Positions 1-10,438 of a stretch of 64,000 bases of DNA are shown here, in pieces; position 1 is the first letter of the stretch, and each line of letters begins with the position of its first letter. The stretch lies in the NCBI GenBank assembly GCA_036186865.1, contig AP025074.1:6252877-6316876 (forward strand). Reading direction: 5' to 3'. The stretch is from Eustoma russellianum (Eukaryota; Streptophyta; Magnoliopsida; Gentianales; Gentianaceae). Under the pieces are notes generated by a model. It was not told the origin of the DNA and did not search any database. It was given only the letters and a program-made list of their open reading frames with translations. A program made the position numbers and the translations under genes.

Positions 1-137
1 ATCTAAATCAAGTGTAAGCTGCTCCCCCTTAATGTGTTATCTCCCCCTTAACGGGATATCTATCTTCCCCTTAACATGATATATATACACATTTATTTCT
101 CCCCCTTAATTTTGTAAATTATGCAAAAGACTGTTAT
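1..137 (-). promoter_or_regulatory. Multiple polypurine tracts of element A
   Basis: On the minus strand this non-coding piece after pol carries four G-rich tracts of the type TTAAGGGGGAGA, spaced roughly 20-45 bp (near 25-36, 42-51, 65-73 and 99-109). The same block precedes the 3' LTR in K and L, where a last tract AAAAGGGGGAGAT touches the LTR. Such tracts prime plus-strand DNA synthesis; several in a row are a known mark of plant Sireviruses. The last tract and the 3' LTR of A are outside the window. Confidence 0.85.
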
Positions 138-3100
138 TCAGGTGTAAGCAATTAATCCAAGTCTTGCACGTAAAGTCTCAAAGATAGCTTGATTAAGGGG
201 TTTAGTGAATATATCAGCTACTTGTTGATCAGTTCTAACATGTTCAATGTGTATATGTCCAAGATTAACATGATCACGGAGAAAATGATAACGTACTTCT
301 ATATGCTTTGCCTTAGAGTGTAGTACAGGGTTTTTAGACAAATTTATAGCACTTGTACTATCACAATAGATGGGGATATTATTTACTTGTATTTCAAAGT
401 CTGAAAGTTGTTGTTTAATCCATAATAGTTGAGTACAACATAGACTTAAAGCCATATATTCTGCTTCAGTAGTAGAAAGTGCAACACTAGATTGTTTCTT
501 TGAAAACCAAGATATTAGTGAGTTTCCTAGGAATTGACATGTTCCACTAGTGCTCTTTCTATCTACTCTACATCCACCATAATCTGCATCTGAATATGCA
601 TGTAGACTTAGACTAGATTGTCTATCATACCATAAGCCTAATGTTGGTGTATGTTGAAGATATCTAAATATTCTTTTTACAGCTTTAAAGTGTGACAACT
701 TAGGCATACTTTGAAATCTTGCACACATACATACTGCAAACATAATATCAGGTCTACTAGCAGTTAGATATAGCAATGAACCAATCATAGACCTATATAG
801 TTTTTCATCAAATGCAACACCATTTTCATCTTTGTCTAATTTTGTTGAAGTACACATTGGTGTTGGTGATGGTTTCAAGTTTTCAAAGTTGAATTTCTTT
901 ATCATATCTCTTATGTATTTGGCTTGATTGATATGTATACCATTTGATGTTTGTTTTATTTGCAAGCCTAAGAAGTAATTTAATTCACCAACCATGGACA
1001 TTTCAAACTCAGACTTCATACAATCTTCAAAGTCTTTTACTAAGTTAGGATTAGTTGAACCAAAGATTATGTCATCTACATATATTTGTATTACAAGCAA
1101 ATCTTTGTCTTTCTTTTTCAAGAATAAGGTACTATCTATGGTTCCTCTTTGAAAGTTGTTACTTAGTAAAAAGTTGGCAAATCTTTCATACCATGCACGG
1201 GGGGCTTGTTTCAAACCATACAAGGCTTTCTTAAGTTTATATACATGATCAGGGTTCTTTGGATCTTCAAAGCCTGGTGGTTGTTTAACAAAAACTTCTT
1301 CTTGGATATAGCCATTTAAGAATGCACTCTTAACATCCATTTGGAATAATTTGATGTCATTATAACATGCAAAAGCTAATAAGAGGCGTATGGATTCTAA
1401 TCTTGCTACGGGGGCAAATGTTTCATCGTAATCAATACCCTCTTCTTGATTATATCCTTGAGCTACAAGTCTTGCTTTATTTCTTACTACAACCCCTTGC
1501 TCATTCATTTTGTTCCTAAACACCCATTTAGTTCCAATGATTGATTTATCCTCGGGTTTAGGTACTAAATCCCACACATTGTTTCTTTCAAATTGGTTTA
1601 ACTCTTCATGCATTGCATCTATCCAATATGCATCGTTTAAGGCATCATTCACATTCTTAGGTTCAATTTGGGATATAAGTGCATGCCATTGATCATATTC
1701 ATTAGGATCTATTTGCCTACGTGTTCTAACCCCTTGATTTACATCTCCTATGATAAGTTCTTGAGGATGCTTTTGTTTATCTCTTATTTGCCACCAATTA
1801 CTTGGTTGTGCATCTTCAATAGGTTCATGATGTTCAATAGGTTGGTTAGGCACATTTTCTTCATTATGTTCTTGTGTAGGGGGAGTTTGAACTTCATGCA
1901 TTTCAAGAGTTTGATTTGGTGTTTCAACTTGATCATGTGTAGGTGGTAGGATAAGTTCATCTTCATCATGAAGTATTTGATCATTTGGTACATAGGTTTC
2001 ATGTTGATTACTTGTTTGGAGATATGCATTTTCATTGAACTTCACATGTATAGATTCAACTATCTTTCTTGTTTGTGCATTATAACATCTATATGCTTTA
2101 GAGTTCATTGAATATCCCACAAATATATGTTCATCAGACTTAGGATCAAACTTATCTAAGTTATCTTTTGTGTTCAATACAAAGCATTTACAACCAAAGA
2201 CTTTTAGATAGTTTACTTTTGGGAGTCGTCCATTTAAGATTTCAAATGGTGTTTTGTTCAATTTCTTTCTTATTGATAGTCTGTTGATCATATAACTTGA
2301 AGTGTTTACTGCTTCAGCCCATAAGAATTTAGGTACTTTGTTTTCTACCATCATTGTTCTTGCTACTTCTTGAATAGTCCTATTCTTTCTTTCAACTACA
2401 CCATTAAGTTGAGGAGTTCTTGGTGGGGAGAATTCATGTTTTATACCCTTTTCATTACAGAATTTGATTATTTCAATATTTTTAAACTCACCACCTCTAT
2501 CACTCCTTATCTTAATAACATGTGATTCATGTTCATTTTCAAGTTGTCTAATTAGATTAGCTATAGATGATGCACTTTCATCTTTTGAAGCAAGAAACAA
2601 TGTCCAAGTATATCTTGAGAAATCATCAACTATTACACATACATAATAACTTCCACCTAAGCTTCTTGTTCTACATGGACCAAATAAGTCTATATGCAAG
2701 AGTTCTAGTATTCTTGATGTTGTGAACTCAGTTTTAGGCTTAAGAGATTCTCTAACATGTTTGCCTTTGATACAAGATTCACATAGTTGAAAATCATTCA
2801 AGTTAAGTTTAGGCAATCCTTTAACAAGACTTTTAGCGTGTAGTTTTTCTAAGGTTGATATACCTATGTGTCCTAAACGTCTATGCCAAAGATTGGGATC
2901 AGATTCATGTGAAACAAGACATTTTGTGTTACTACTTAGCATATCATCCATGTTAAGCACATATATGTTTCCTTCACGTTTTCCTTTTAACACAACTTGA
3001 TTGTTTTTATCCATTATCTTACAAGAGGTGGAGGAGAAGAGAACATTCAAGTTGTTGTCACATAGTTGAGAAACACTTAAGAGCTCAAAGGTTAAGTTAC

Positions 3101-3350
3101 TTACAAGTAGGACGTTTTTGATCTCAAATTTGTTTGGATCACCAACCTTGCCTTTGCCAATTATTTGGCCTTGGTTATTGTCTCCAAAGGTAACTTTGCC
3201 ACCTTTTGCAACGTTCTTAAGTGTGCTAAACAAATTTTTGTTCCCCGTCATATGTCTTGAGCAACCACTATCAACTATCCAATTGGTTTTGTTCTTTTCA
3301 TCTTCTTTGTTGTTATAATCAGCAACTTGTCTTTCTTTGATGTTATGTAC
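138..3350 (-). CDS. pol: Copia Pol of element A (protease-integrase-RT-RNase H)
   Basis: Open frame of the copia polyprotein. Counting from the internal Met of MTGNKN (codon at 3249-3251), the protease motif DSGCSRHM lies just upstream, the integrase zinc finger uses H123, H128, C157, C160, the integrase core D188, D251, E287 (35 residues between the last two), the reverse transcriptase YVDD is at 724-727, and RNase H residues include D888, E929, D964. The product ends with LGLIAYT and a stop. No frameshift or stop was seen, so the protein looks functional. The frame opens directly after the AG at 3351-3352, which looks like a splice acceptor, so the start shown is the first base of the open frame and not a proven initiation codon. 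The partner gag is broken. Confidence 0.93.
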   Translation of the reverse strand, partial: VHNIKERQVADYNNKEDEKNKTNWIVDSGCSRHMTGNKNLFSTLKNVAKGGKVTFGDNNQGQIIGKGKVGDPNKFEIKNVLLVSNLTFELLSVSQLCDNNLNVLFSSTSCKIMDKNNQVVLKGKREGNIYVLNMDDMLSSNTKCLVSHESDPNLWHRRLGHIGISTLEKLHAKSLVKGLPKLNLNDFQLCESCIKGKHVRESLKPKTEFTTSRILELLHIDLFGPCRTRSLGGSYYVCVIVDDFSRYTWTLFLASKDESASSIANLIRQLENEHESHVIKIRSDRGGEFKNIEIIKFCNEKGIKHEFSPPRTPQLNGVVERKNRTIQEVARTMMVENKVPKFLWAEAVNTSSYMINRLSIRKKLNKTPFEILNGRLPKVNYLKVFGCKCFVLNTKDNLDKFDPKSDEHIFVGYSMNSKAYRCYNAQTRKIVESIHVKFNENAYLQTSNQHETYVPNDQILHDEDELILPPTHDQVETPNQTLEMHEVQTPPTQEHNEENVPNQPIEHHEPIEDAQPSNWWQIRDKQKHPQELIIGDVNQGVRTRRQIDPNEYDQWHALISQIEPKNVNDALNDAYWIDAMHEELNQFERNNVWDLVPKPEDKSIIGTKWVFRNKMNEQGVVVRNKARLVAQGYNQEEGIDYDETFAPVARLESIRLLLAFACYNDIKLFQMDVKSAFLNGYIQEEVFVKQPPGFEDPKNPDHVYKLKKALYGLKQAPRAWYERFANFLLSNNFQRGTIDSTLFLKKKDKDLLVIQIYVDDIIFGSTNPNLVKDFEDCMKSEFEMSMVGELNYFLGLQIKQTSNGIHINQAKYIRDMIKKFNFENLKPSPTPMCTSTKLDKDENGVAFDEKLYRSMIGSLLYLTASRPDIMFAVCMCARFQSMPKLSHFKAVKRIFRYLQHTPTLGLWYDRQSSLSLHAYSDADYGGCRVDRKSTSGTCQFLGNSLISWFSKKQSSVALSTTEAEYMALSLCCTQLLWIKQQLSDFEIQVNNIPIYCDSTSAINLSKNPVLHSKAKHIEVRYHFLRDHVNLGHIHIEHVRTDQQVADIFTKPLNQAIFETLRARLGLIAYT

Positions 3351-3442
3351 CTACAAATGTAAATAACAACTTAGGTACCCTTTGATTTTGGGTCCTTTCA
3401 AGGTTAGACAAGTTAAGTTCATGTTAGTGTACCTTTAGGTAC
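3351..3442 (-). other. Candidate 92-bp intron between gag and pol (A)
   Basis: In element sense this begins GTACCT after the Gag codon TGG and ends TTTGTAG directly before the first pol codon. It contains the gag stop. Length and phase are the same in B, K and L. If spliced, Gag and Pol would be joined in frame (phase 0 to phase 0). The donor is weak compared with the plant consensus, so splicing is an inference. Confidence 0.45.
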
Positions 3443-4753
3443 CCAAACTTGAACAACCTTTCTTGGTTTTGAAATGTTATAATCATGTTGCATATAATGA
3501 ACAAATAGTGGATTTTGATACATAGAATATGATTGAAAAGGGGCTGCACGTTTATGACTAATTGGATAAGCATGGTAACTTCTATATGCATTTGAATGTT
3601 GCCTTGTATATGAGTTATATCTTGGCCGTGTATAAGCATTGAATTTAGGCCGGGTATAAACAAGATGTTGTGTGTGTCTAGGCCGTGTGTTATAAACTGA
3701 TTTAGGCCGAGAGTATGTCATGTTCTTCACATAAGCATGTTGTTGCATATAAGGCATAACTTGAGCATATTGCATATTACTTTGTTTAGGCATTCTTGTA
3801 TACATGTAAGCATGGTTTCTAGGTGCATTTACCTTCCTATATGTTGATGCATTTTGCAATCTTTGTGATGAAGGAGGTGTGGGCAGAATAGATTCATTTC
3901 TAGATGCATTTGGCCTATATTTCATGTTGGTTGAAGATGATACAAATGTTGTTTCCTTAGGTGTGTATTCAGCTTCTTCAACATATCCAAGACCTTGTTT
4001 GTCATTTCCATGCTTTTGAGATGCAATGAGAGTGTCTAACATGTTGGAACCATTCTTAAATTGTTCTAAAGATTTGTTCAAGTCTAGGTTGCATGCTTTC
4101 AATGATTCAAATTCAGTTTGTATTTCATGCAATTTAGACTTTAAAACGTTGAAATCAACACATTGCACACATTGCACATTTTCATGTTTGTTCTTAAGTT
4201 CCTTAATCTGATTTTGCATTGAACTAATAGTGTTAGATGATTCAAGTTGAAGAACTTCTAGTTGAGAAGTTAGATTCAAGTTAGACGTCTCCAACTTGTT
4301 CTTCTCCTCAACTATTCTTTTCTTCTCCTTGGATAGCTTCTTATATCTATCATGCAACTTTTCTAATTCATCCAACAATTCATCTTGAGTAAAATCACAT
4401 TCGGAGTCAGAATCGAATGTTACCTCATTTGTAGACTTTGAAGCCAAACATATTTGTGCAACTTCAGGTTCCTCCTCGGATTCGGATGAAGATGTGTCAT
4501 CCCAAGTGCTTGAACTTACCTTGAGAGCTTTCTTCCTCCTTTGCATAGGTTCTACTCTAGTTTTTGTCCTTGTCTTTTCATCCATGTCACGGTTTTTGTT
4601 CTTGTTTGGACAATCATATGAGATGTGTCCTTGTTTTCCACATTTATAACACTTAAGTTCTTTATCATACCATTTACCATCTTGTTTGTTAGATTTCACA
4701 TTGATAGGGGTGGCTGATATTGATTTTCTTTTAGTTGGTCTTTGTGTGGACAT
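3419..4753 (-). pseudogene. gag: Copia Gag of element A, N-terminal domain deleted
   Basis: The 444-residue frame keeps the zinc knuckle (CYKCGKQGHISYDC), the acidic linker, a long coiled coil and the Tyr/Arg-rich tail ending VQVWVPKGTLT, but has lost the capsid-like N-terminal domain. Compared with the 714-residue Gag of K, 258 codons (774 bp) are missing between two copies of AAAGACCA, of which one copy remains at 4736-4743. A second loss of 35 bp between copies of AGAAG (one left at 4756-4760) removed the normal start, so the frame now begins at the former internal Met of MSTQRP. The 774-bp loss keeps the reading frame. Without the capsid domain, particle assembly is unlikely. Confidence 0.9.
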
Positions 4754-4925
4754 GCCTTCTTAGTGTGTGAGAAAACGTTTAAAACACTTATAAGAAGGAA
4801 AGAAAGTGTCACCTTGTTGTAGATATCAAATATGAAGAATATAAGACAACCAGAAAATTTCCAGCAACTTTGCAACTTGGAGTGTAGATTGTTTTCAGCT
4901 CAAATCAGAATATGGTGCTCAACCA
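4754..4925 (-). other. Short leader of element A
   Basis: Untranslated stretch between primer binding site and gag, colinear with the leaders of B, K and L apart from the 35-bp loss at the gag start. No other structure seen. Confidence 0.7.
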
Positions 4926-4938
4926 GGCTCTGATACCA
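4926..4938 (-). promoter_or_regulatory. Primer binding site of A (tRNA-iMet type)
   Basis: Minus-strand TGGTATCAGAGCC, two bases inside the LTR end. It is complementary to the 3' end of plant initiator methionine tRNA, the usual primer of plant copia elements. Confidence 0.95.
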
Positions 4939-4940
4939 AT

Positions 4941-7240
4941 TGTTGGACCTGTATAGCACCACTAGAGGGGGGGGTGAATAGTGGATTAGCGGAAATTACA
5001 CTATAATTACCTTCAAAAACTTGTTTGAAGACCCCTTTGCCTCTTTAACCTCAGATTCTGAAAATTCCAGAAACAGTTCACCGTTTTGAGTGCTTTGGTT
5101 GAACCACTTATACACCTGTGCAAGCTCTCAAACTTGGCAGAGATCAAGTTTAGAATGTTTATGGTATGTCATAAAAATTTCAGCCAATTCCAAGCAAGTT
5201 AGCACGTTCAAATAAGCAAGAGAAGTAAAGTGTGCAATTCTGGCAGTTTCAGGCAGAATGTTTGCTAAACTTCAAACGATGATATCTCAAAATCTACCCG
5301 TGCTATTTTGATGAATCTTATGTCAAATTAAACCTCAAGATGTCTAGTTTAATTTGATATAAGGCTCACTTCAAGATTCGTAGGATAGCCTGTTCAAATT
5401 GAACAAGTTTTGCACACTGGTCAGAATTGTTCACAGAATGTAGCAACAATTTTGTAAAGACGATTTGACTGAGCTAAACTCCTCAGAATTTAGTGATTCT
5501 TGCGGCTACTGAAAACTAACACATTGAAGTATAACATATCCAAAATTCATGCAATTCTAAGAACGTTTGCCTGATCAATTATGCGTGCCAAGTTAGTGTA
5601 AATTTCAGGCAGAAAACAGTAAGTGCAGGAAATAAGTAAAGAACACAAGGAATTATCCTGGTTCGGTCAATGTGACCTACTCCAGTCCCAAGAGACACCT
5701 TCTCTTGGATTTCACTAATCACCAAACACCAAAGTCACCTTACAAAGCCAAAGGAAGAAGCTTTTCACCAACTTCTTCAAGAGGCTGCACCAAAACGTCA
5801 CCTTTGCACCTTTTGCACCTTTTGCTCACCTCTAAGGAGTAAGCTTTATACACCAGCTTCTCCTTCACAAATATGTCGTATAAAGGTGTTGAAAATGACA
5901 AGAATTGAAGAACTATACAATCATAAAGCCTTTACAAACGTGTTCTTCAATAGAGAAGAGAAGAAGAGAAGAATGGAGACAAAGAGCTAATGTCTTGCTT
6001 TGCTTTCTTTGCTTTCGTTTTTGATGCTCTTTCTCTTCACCCTTTGGAGCTATTTATAGCCAAGAGATCACCCCAAAGGCTCCACAAAGTAGCCGTTGAA
6101 ATGAGATAGAATGGAGATAAAATCAGCACCTTTTTAGCTACCATTTGACTTTCAAGATAAATCTGAAATTTTTGTTACTTTGAAATAGTCTTCCACCTGA
6201 ATATTTATCTCATTATGAACGTTGGAGATGAGGTGGAAATAGCTCCATTTGAACGTTGGAAAACCAGCTCCAATAAGCAATGTACATGTGTAAATATCTT
6301 GCCATGTATGCGTGTGTTTTTGAACAGATTTTTGCCCTTCTTTTTGAATGCCAAAATGACGTTGAAAGAGGTTGAAAAAGGCTCCACATGAACGTTTGGA
6401 TGAACGTTGGTATGACCTAAAAAATAGGCATTGGATAATAACTAGAAATCAGCCACATCTTTTAATTTGAATAAGTCTTCAATTCTTTATCATATATGGC
6501 CGTTGGTATGTGCTAAGAGATAGAGATCAGCCAAGTCTTTTTTGAATAAGTCTTCAACATTTTGAACCACATAGCCGTTGCATATTTGCTAAAATATAGA
6601 GAGAATTCAGCTAGCCTTTGAACTTGACTTGGTCTTCAACTTTTGAATATATGTAGCCGTTTGAATATAAGAGATTTTTGCTCCAATCTTTGAACAAAAT
6701 ATAGCCGTTTGCTTTGAGAGAATTTTGCTCCATATTTCAACTCAGCCAATTAGATTCTAAATTGAATAAGGATCATGTGGGCTTTTGAATCACTCAATTT
6801 GGAGTTCATTTGCTCAAGATATGAACCAAAACCTGCAATAGAACACTAAACCGAACAATTTGCCTTATATTGTAAGTCATGTGACTTCAAGGCTTGGTTA
6901 GTTCATATAATAAACATGTATTGACATATATATCATCCAAGATCAGTTTGAACATGTCTTGATTAAGATATGTGATTGAATTGGCCAAGTTCAATCTCAT
7001 GATCTTAATCAAACTTGTTCAATCTTGATTCATTCAAGCAATTTCACATTTAGCTCATAAGTTCATAAGTTCATGTCTTGCACAATCAATTTCATATGTA
7101 AACGTTACACACATATATATCACATATGCATTTTCTAATCACAACAATTACACATATGCACACATATACATTTTGCACAACAATTACACATATGCTCACA
7201 TATACATTTTGCAATCACTCAAACATACTATATCTCAACA
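4941..7240 (-). repeat. 5' LTR of element A (2300 bp)
   Basis: In element sense it starts TGTTGAGATATAG (a mutated form of TGTTGTGATAT) and ends GGTCCAACA. A TATA box (CTATAAATAG on the minus strand) lies in 6048-6060. It is shorter than the K, L and B LTRs mainly because about 637 bp of U3, present in L at roughly 35179-35815, are missing; the joint is near 6742-6750. The hydrophobic open frames seen in other LTR copies are therefore absent here. Confidence 0.93.
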
Positions 7241-10200
7241 CAATGTGTATATGTCCAAGATTAACATGATCACGGAGAAAATGATAACGTACTTCTATAT
7301 GCTTTGCCTTAGAGTGTAGTACAGGATTTTTAGACAAATTTATAGCACTTGTACTATCACAATAGATGGGAATATTATTTACTTGTATTTCAAAGTCTGA
7401 AAGTTGTTGTTTAATCCATAATAGTTGAGTACAACATAGACTTAAAGCCATATATTCTGCTTCAGTAGTAGAAAGTGCAACACTAGATTGTTTCTTTGAA
7501 AACCAAGATATTAGTGAGTTTCCTAGGAATTGACATGTTCCACTAGTGCTCTTTCTATCTACTCTACATCCACCATAATCTGCATCTGAATATGCATGTA
7601 GACTTAGACTAGATTGTCTATCATACCATAAGCCTAATGTTGGTGTATGTTGAAGATATCTAAATATTCTTTTTACAGCTTTAAAGTGTGACATCTTAGG
7701 CATACTTTGAAATCTTGCACACATACATACTGCAAACATAATATCAGGTCTACTAGCAGTTAGATATAGCAATGAACCAATCATAGACCTATATAGTTTT
7801 TCATCAAATGCAACACCATTTTCATCTTTGTCTAATTTTGTTGAAGTACACATTGGTGTTGGAGATGGTTTCAAGTTCTCAAAGTTGAATTTCTTTATCA
7901 TATCTCTTATGTATTTGGCTTGATTGATATGTATACCACTTGATGTTTGTTTTATTTGCAAGCCTAAGAAATAGTTTAATTCACCAACCATAGACATTTC
8001 AAACTCAGATTTCATACAATCTTCAAAGTCTTTTACTAAGTTAGGATTAGTTGAACCAAAGATTATGTCATCTACATATATTTGTATTACAAGCAAATCT
8101 TTGTCTTTCTTTTTCAAGAATAAGGTACTATCTATGGTTCCTCTTTGAAAGTTGTTACTTAGTAAAAAGTTGGCAAATCTTTCATACCATGCACGGGGGG
8201 CTTGTTTCAAACCATATAAGGCTTTCTTAAGTTTATATACATGATTAGGGTTCTTTGGATCTTCAAAGCCTGGTGGTTGTTTAACAAAAACTTCTTCTTG
8301 GATATAGCCATTTAAGAATGCACTCTTAACATCCATTTGGAATAGTTTGATGTTATTATAACATGCAAAAGCTAATAAGAGGCGTATGGATTCTAATCTT
8401 GCTACGGGGGCAAATGTTTCATCGTAATCAATACCCTCTTCTTGATTATATCCTTGAGCTACAAGTCTTGCTTTATTTCTTACTACAACCCCTTGTTCAT
8501 TCATTTTGTTCCTAAACACCCATTTAGTTCCAATGATTGATTTATCCTCGGGTTTAGGTACTAAATCCCACACATTGTTTCTTTCAAATTGGTTTAACTC
8601 TTCATGCATTGCATCTATCCAATATGCATCGTTTAAGGCATCATTCACATTCTTGGGTTCAATTTGGGATATAAGTGCATGCCATTGATCATATTCATTA
8701 GGATCTATTTGCCTACGTGTTCTAACTCCTTGATTTACATCTCCTATGATAAGTTCTTGAGGATGCTTTTGTTTATCTCTTATTTGCCACCAATTACTTG
8801 GTTGTGCATCTTCAATAGGTTCATGATGTTCAATAGGTTGGTTAGACACATTTTCTTCATTATGTTCTTGTGTAGGGGGAGTTTGAACTTCATGCATTTC
8901 AAGAGTTTGATTTGGTGTTTCAATTTGATCATTTGTAGGTGGTAGGATAAGTTCATCTTCATCATGAAGTATTTGATCATTTGGTTCATAGATTTCATGT
9001 TGATTACTTGTATGAAGATATGCATTTTCATTGAACTTCACATGTATAGATTCAACTATCTTTCTTGTTTGTGCATTATAACATCTATATGCTTTAGAGT
9101 TCATTGAATATCCCACAAATATATGTTCATCAGACTTAGGATCAAACTTATCTAAGTTATCTTTTGTGTTCAATACAAAGCATTTACAACCAAAGACTTT
9201 TAGATAGTTTACTTTTGGGAGTCGTCCATTTAAGATTTCAAATGGTGTTTTGTTCAATTTCTTTCTTATTGATAGTCTGTTGATCATATAACTTGAAGTG
9301 TTTACTGCTTCAGCCCATAAGAATTTAGGTACTTTGTTTTCTACCATCATTGTTCTTGCTACTTCTTGAATAGTCCTATTCTTTCTTTCAACTACACCAT
9401 TAAGTTGAGGAGTTCTTGGTGGGGAGAATTCCTGTTTTATACCTTTTTCATTACAGAATTTGATTAATTCACTATTTTTAAACTCACCACCTCTATCACT
9501 CCTTATCTTAATAACATGTGATTCATGTTCATTTTCAAGTTGTCTAATTAGATTAGCTATAGATGATGCACTTTCATCTTTTGAAGCAAGAAACAATGTC
9601 CAAGTATATCTTGAGAAATCATCAACTATTACACATACATAATAACTTCCACCTAAGCTTCTTGTTCTACATGGACCAAATAAGTCTATATGCAAGAGTT
9701 CTAGTATTCTTGATGTTGTGACCTCGGTTTTAGGCTTAAGGGATTCTCTAACATGTTTGCATTTGATACAAGATTCACATAGTTGAAAATCATTCAAGTT
9801 AAGTTTAGGCAATCCTTTAACAAGACTTTTAGCGTGTAGTTTTTCTAAGGTTGATATACCTATGTGTCCTAAACGTCTATGCCAAAGATTGGGATCAGAT
9901 TCATGTGAAACAAGACATTTTGTGTTACTACTTAGCATATCATCCATGTTAAGCACATATATGTTTCCTTCACGTTTTCCTTTTAACACAACTTGATTGT
10001 TTTTATCCATTATCTTACAAGAAGTGGAGGAGAAGAGAACATTCAAGTTGTTGTCACATAGTTGAGAAACACTTAAAAGCTCAAAGGTTAAGTTACTTAC
10101 AAGTAGGACGTTTTTGATCTCAAACTTGTTTGGATCACCAACCTTGCCTTTGCCAATTATTTGGCCTTGGTTGTTGTCTCCAAAGGTAACTTTGCCACCT

Positions 10201-10346
10201 TTTGCAACGTTCTTAAGTGTGCTAAACAAATTTTTGTTGCCCGTCATATGTCTTGAGCAACCACTATCAACTATCGAATTGGTTTTGTTCTTTTCATCTT
10301 CTTTGTTGTTATAACCAGCAACTTGTCTTTCTTTGATGTTATGTAC
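7241..10346 (-). pseudogene. pol: Copia Pol of element B, cut by insertion of A
   Basis: Same polyprotein as in A, with protease DSGCSRHM, integrase, YVDD reverse transcriptase and most of RNase H. The frame matches through HIHI (about residue 1001 from the internal Met) and then runs into the LTR of A, adding the foreign residues VLRYSMFE. About 36 C-terminal residues are thus separated, not mutated. One change of note: in the integrase zinc finger region CESCIKG reads CESCIKC. No other stop or frameshift was seen before the insertion. Confidence 0.92.
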
Positions 10347-10438
10347 CTACAAATGTAAATAACAACTTAGGTACCCTTTGATTTTGGGTCCTTTCAAGGT
10401 TAGACAAGTTAAGTTCATGTTAGTGTACCTTTAGGTAC
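10347..10438 (-). other. Candidate 92-bp intron between gag and pol (B)
   Basis: Same position, phase and length as in A, K and L: from GTACCT after the Gag codon TGG to TTTGTAG before the pol frame. The gag stop lies inside. Confidence 0.45.

Larger units (their letters stand above)
1..7240 (-). mobile_element. Copia element A (Sirevirus-like), 3' LTR outside window
   Basis: Ty1/copia retrotransposon read right to left: 5' LTR 4941-7240, primer binding site, gag, pol, then polypurine tracts at the window edge. The domain order protease, integrase, reverse transcriptase, RNase H defines copia. Beyond 7240 the sequence continues in the RNase H codons of element B, so A was inserted into B. 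The target duplication should be about 5 bp starting caatg at 7241; its partner lies left of the window and cannot be checked. Gag is defective (two deletions), pol is open throughout. Confidence 0.95.

Noticed and set aside
1510..2646. Frames antisense to copia pol (60-93 residues), repeated in every copy
   Set aside because: They are the opposite strand of conserved pol codons and show no features of their own.
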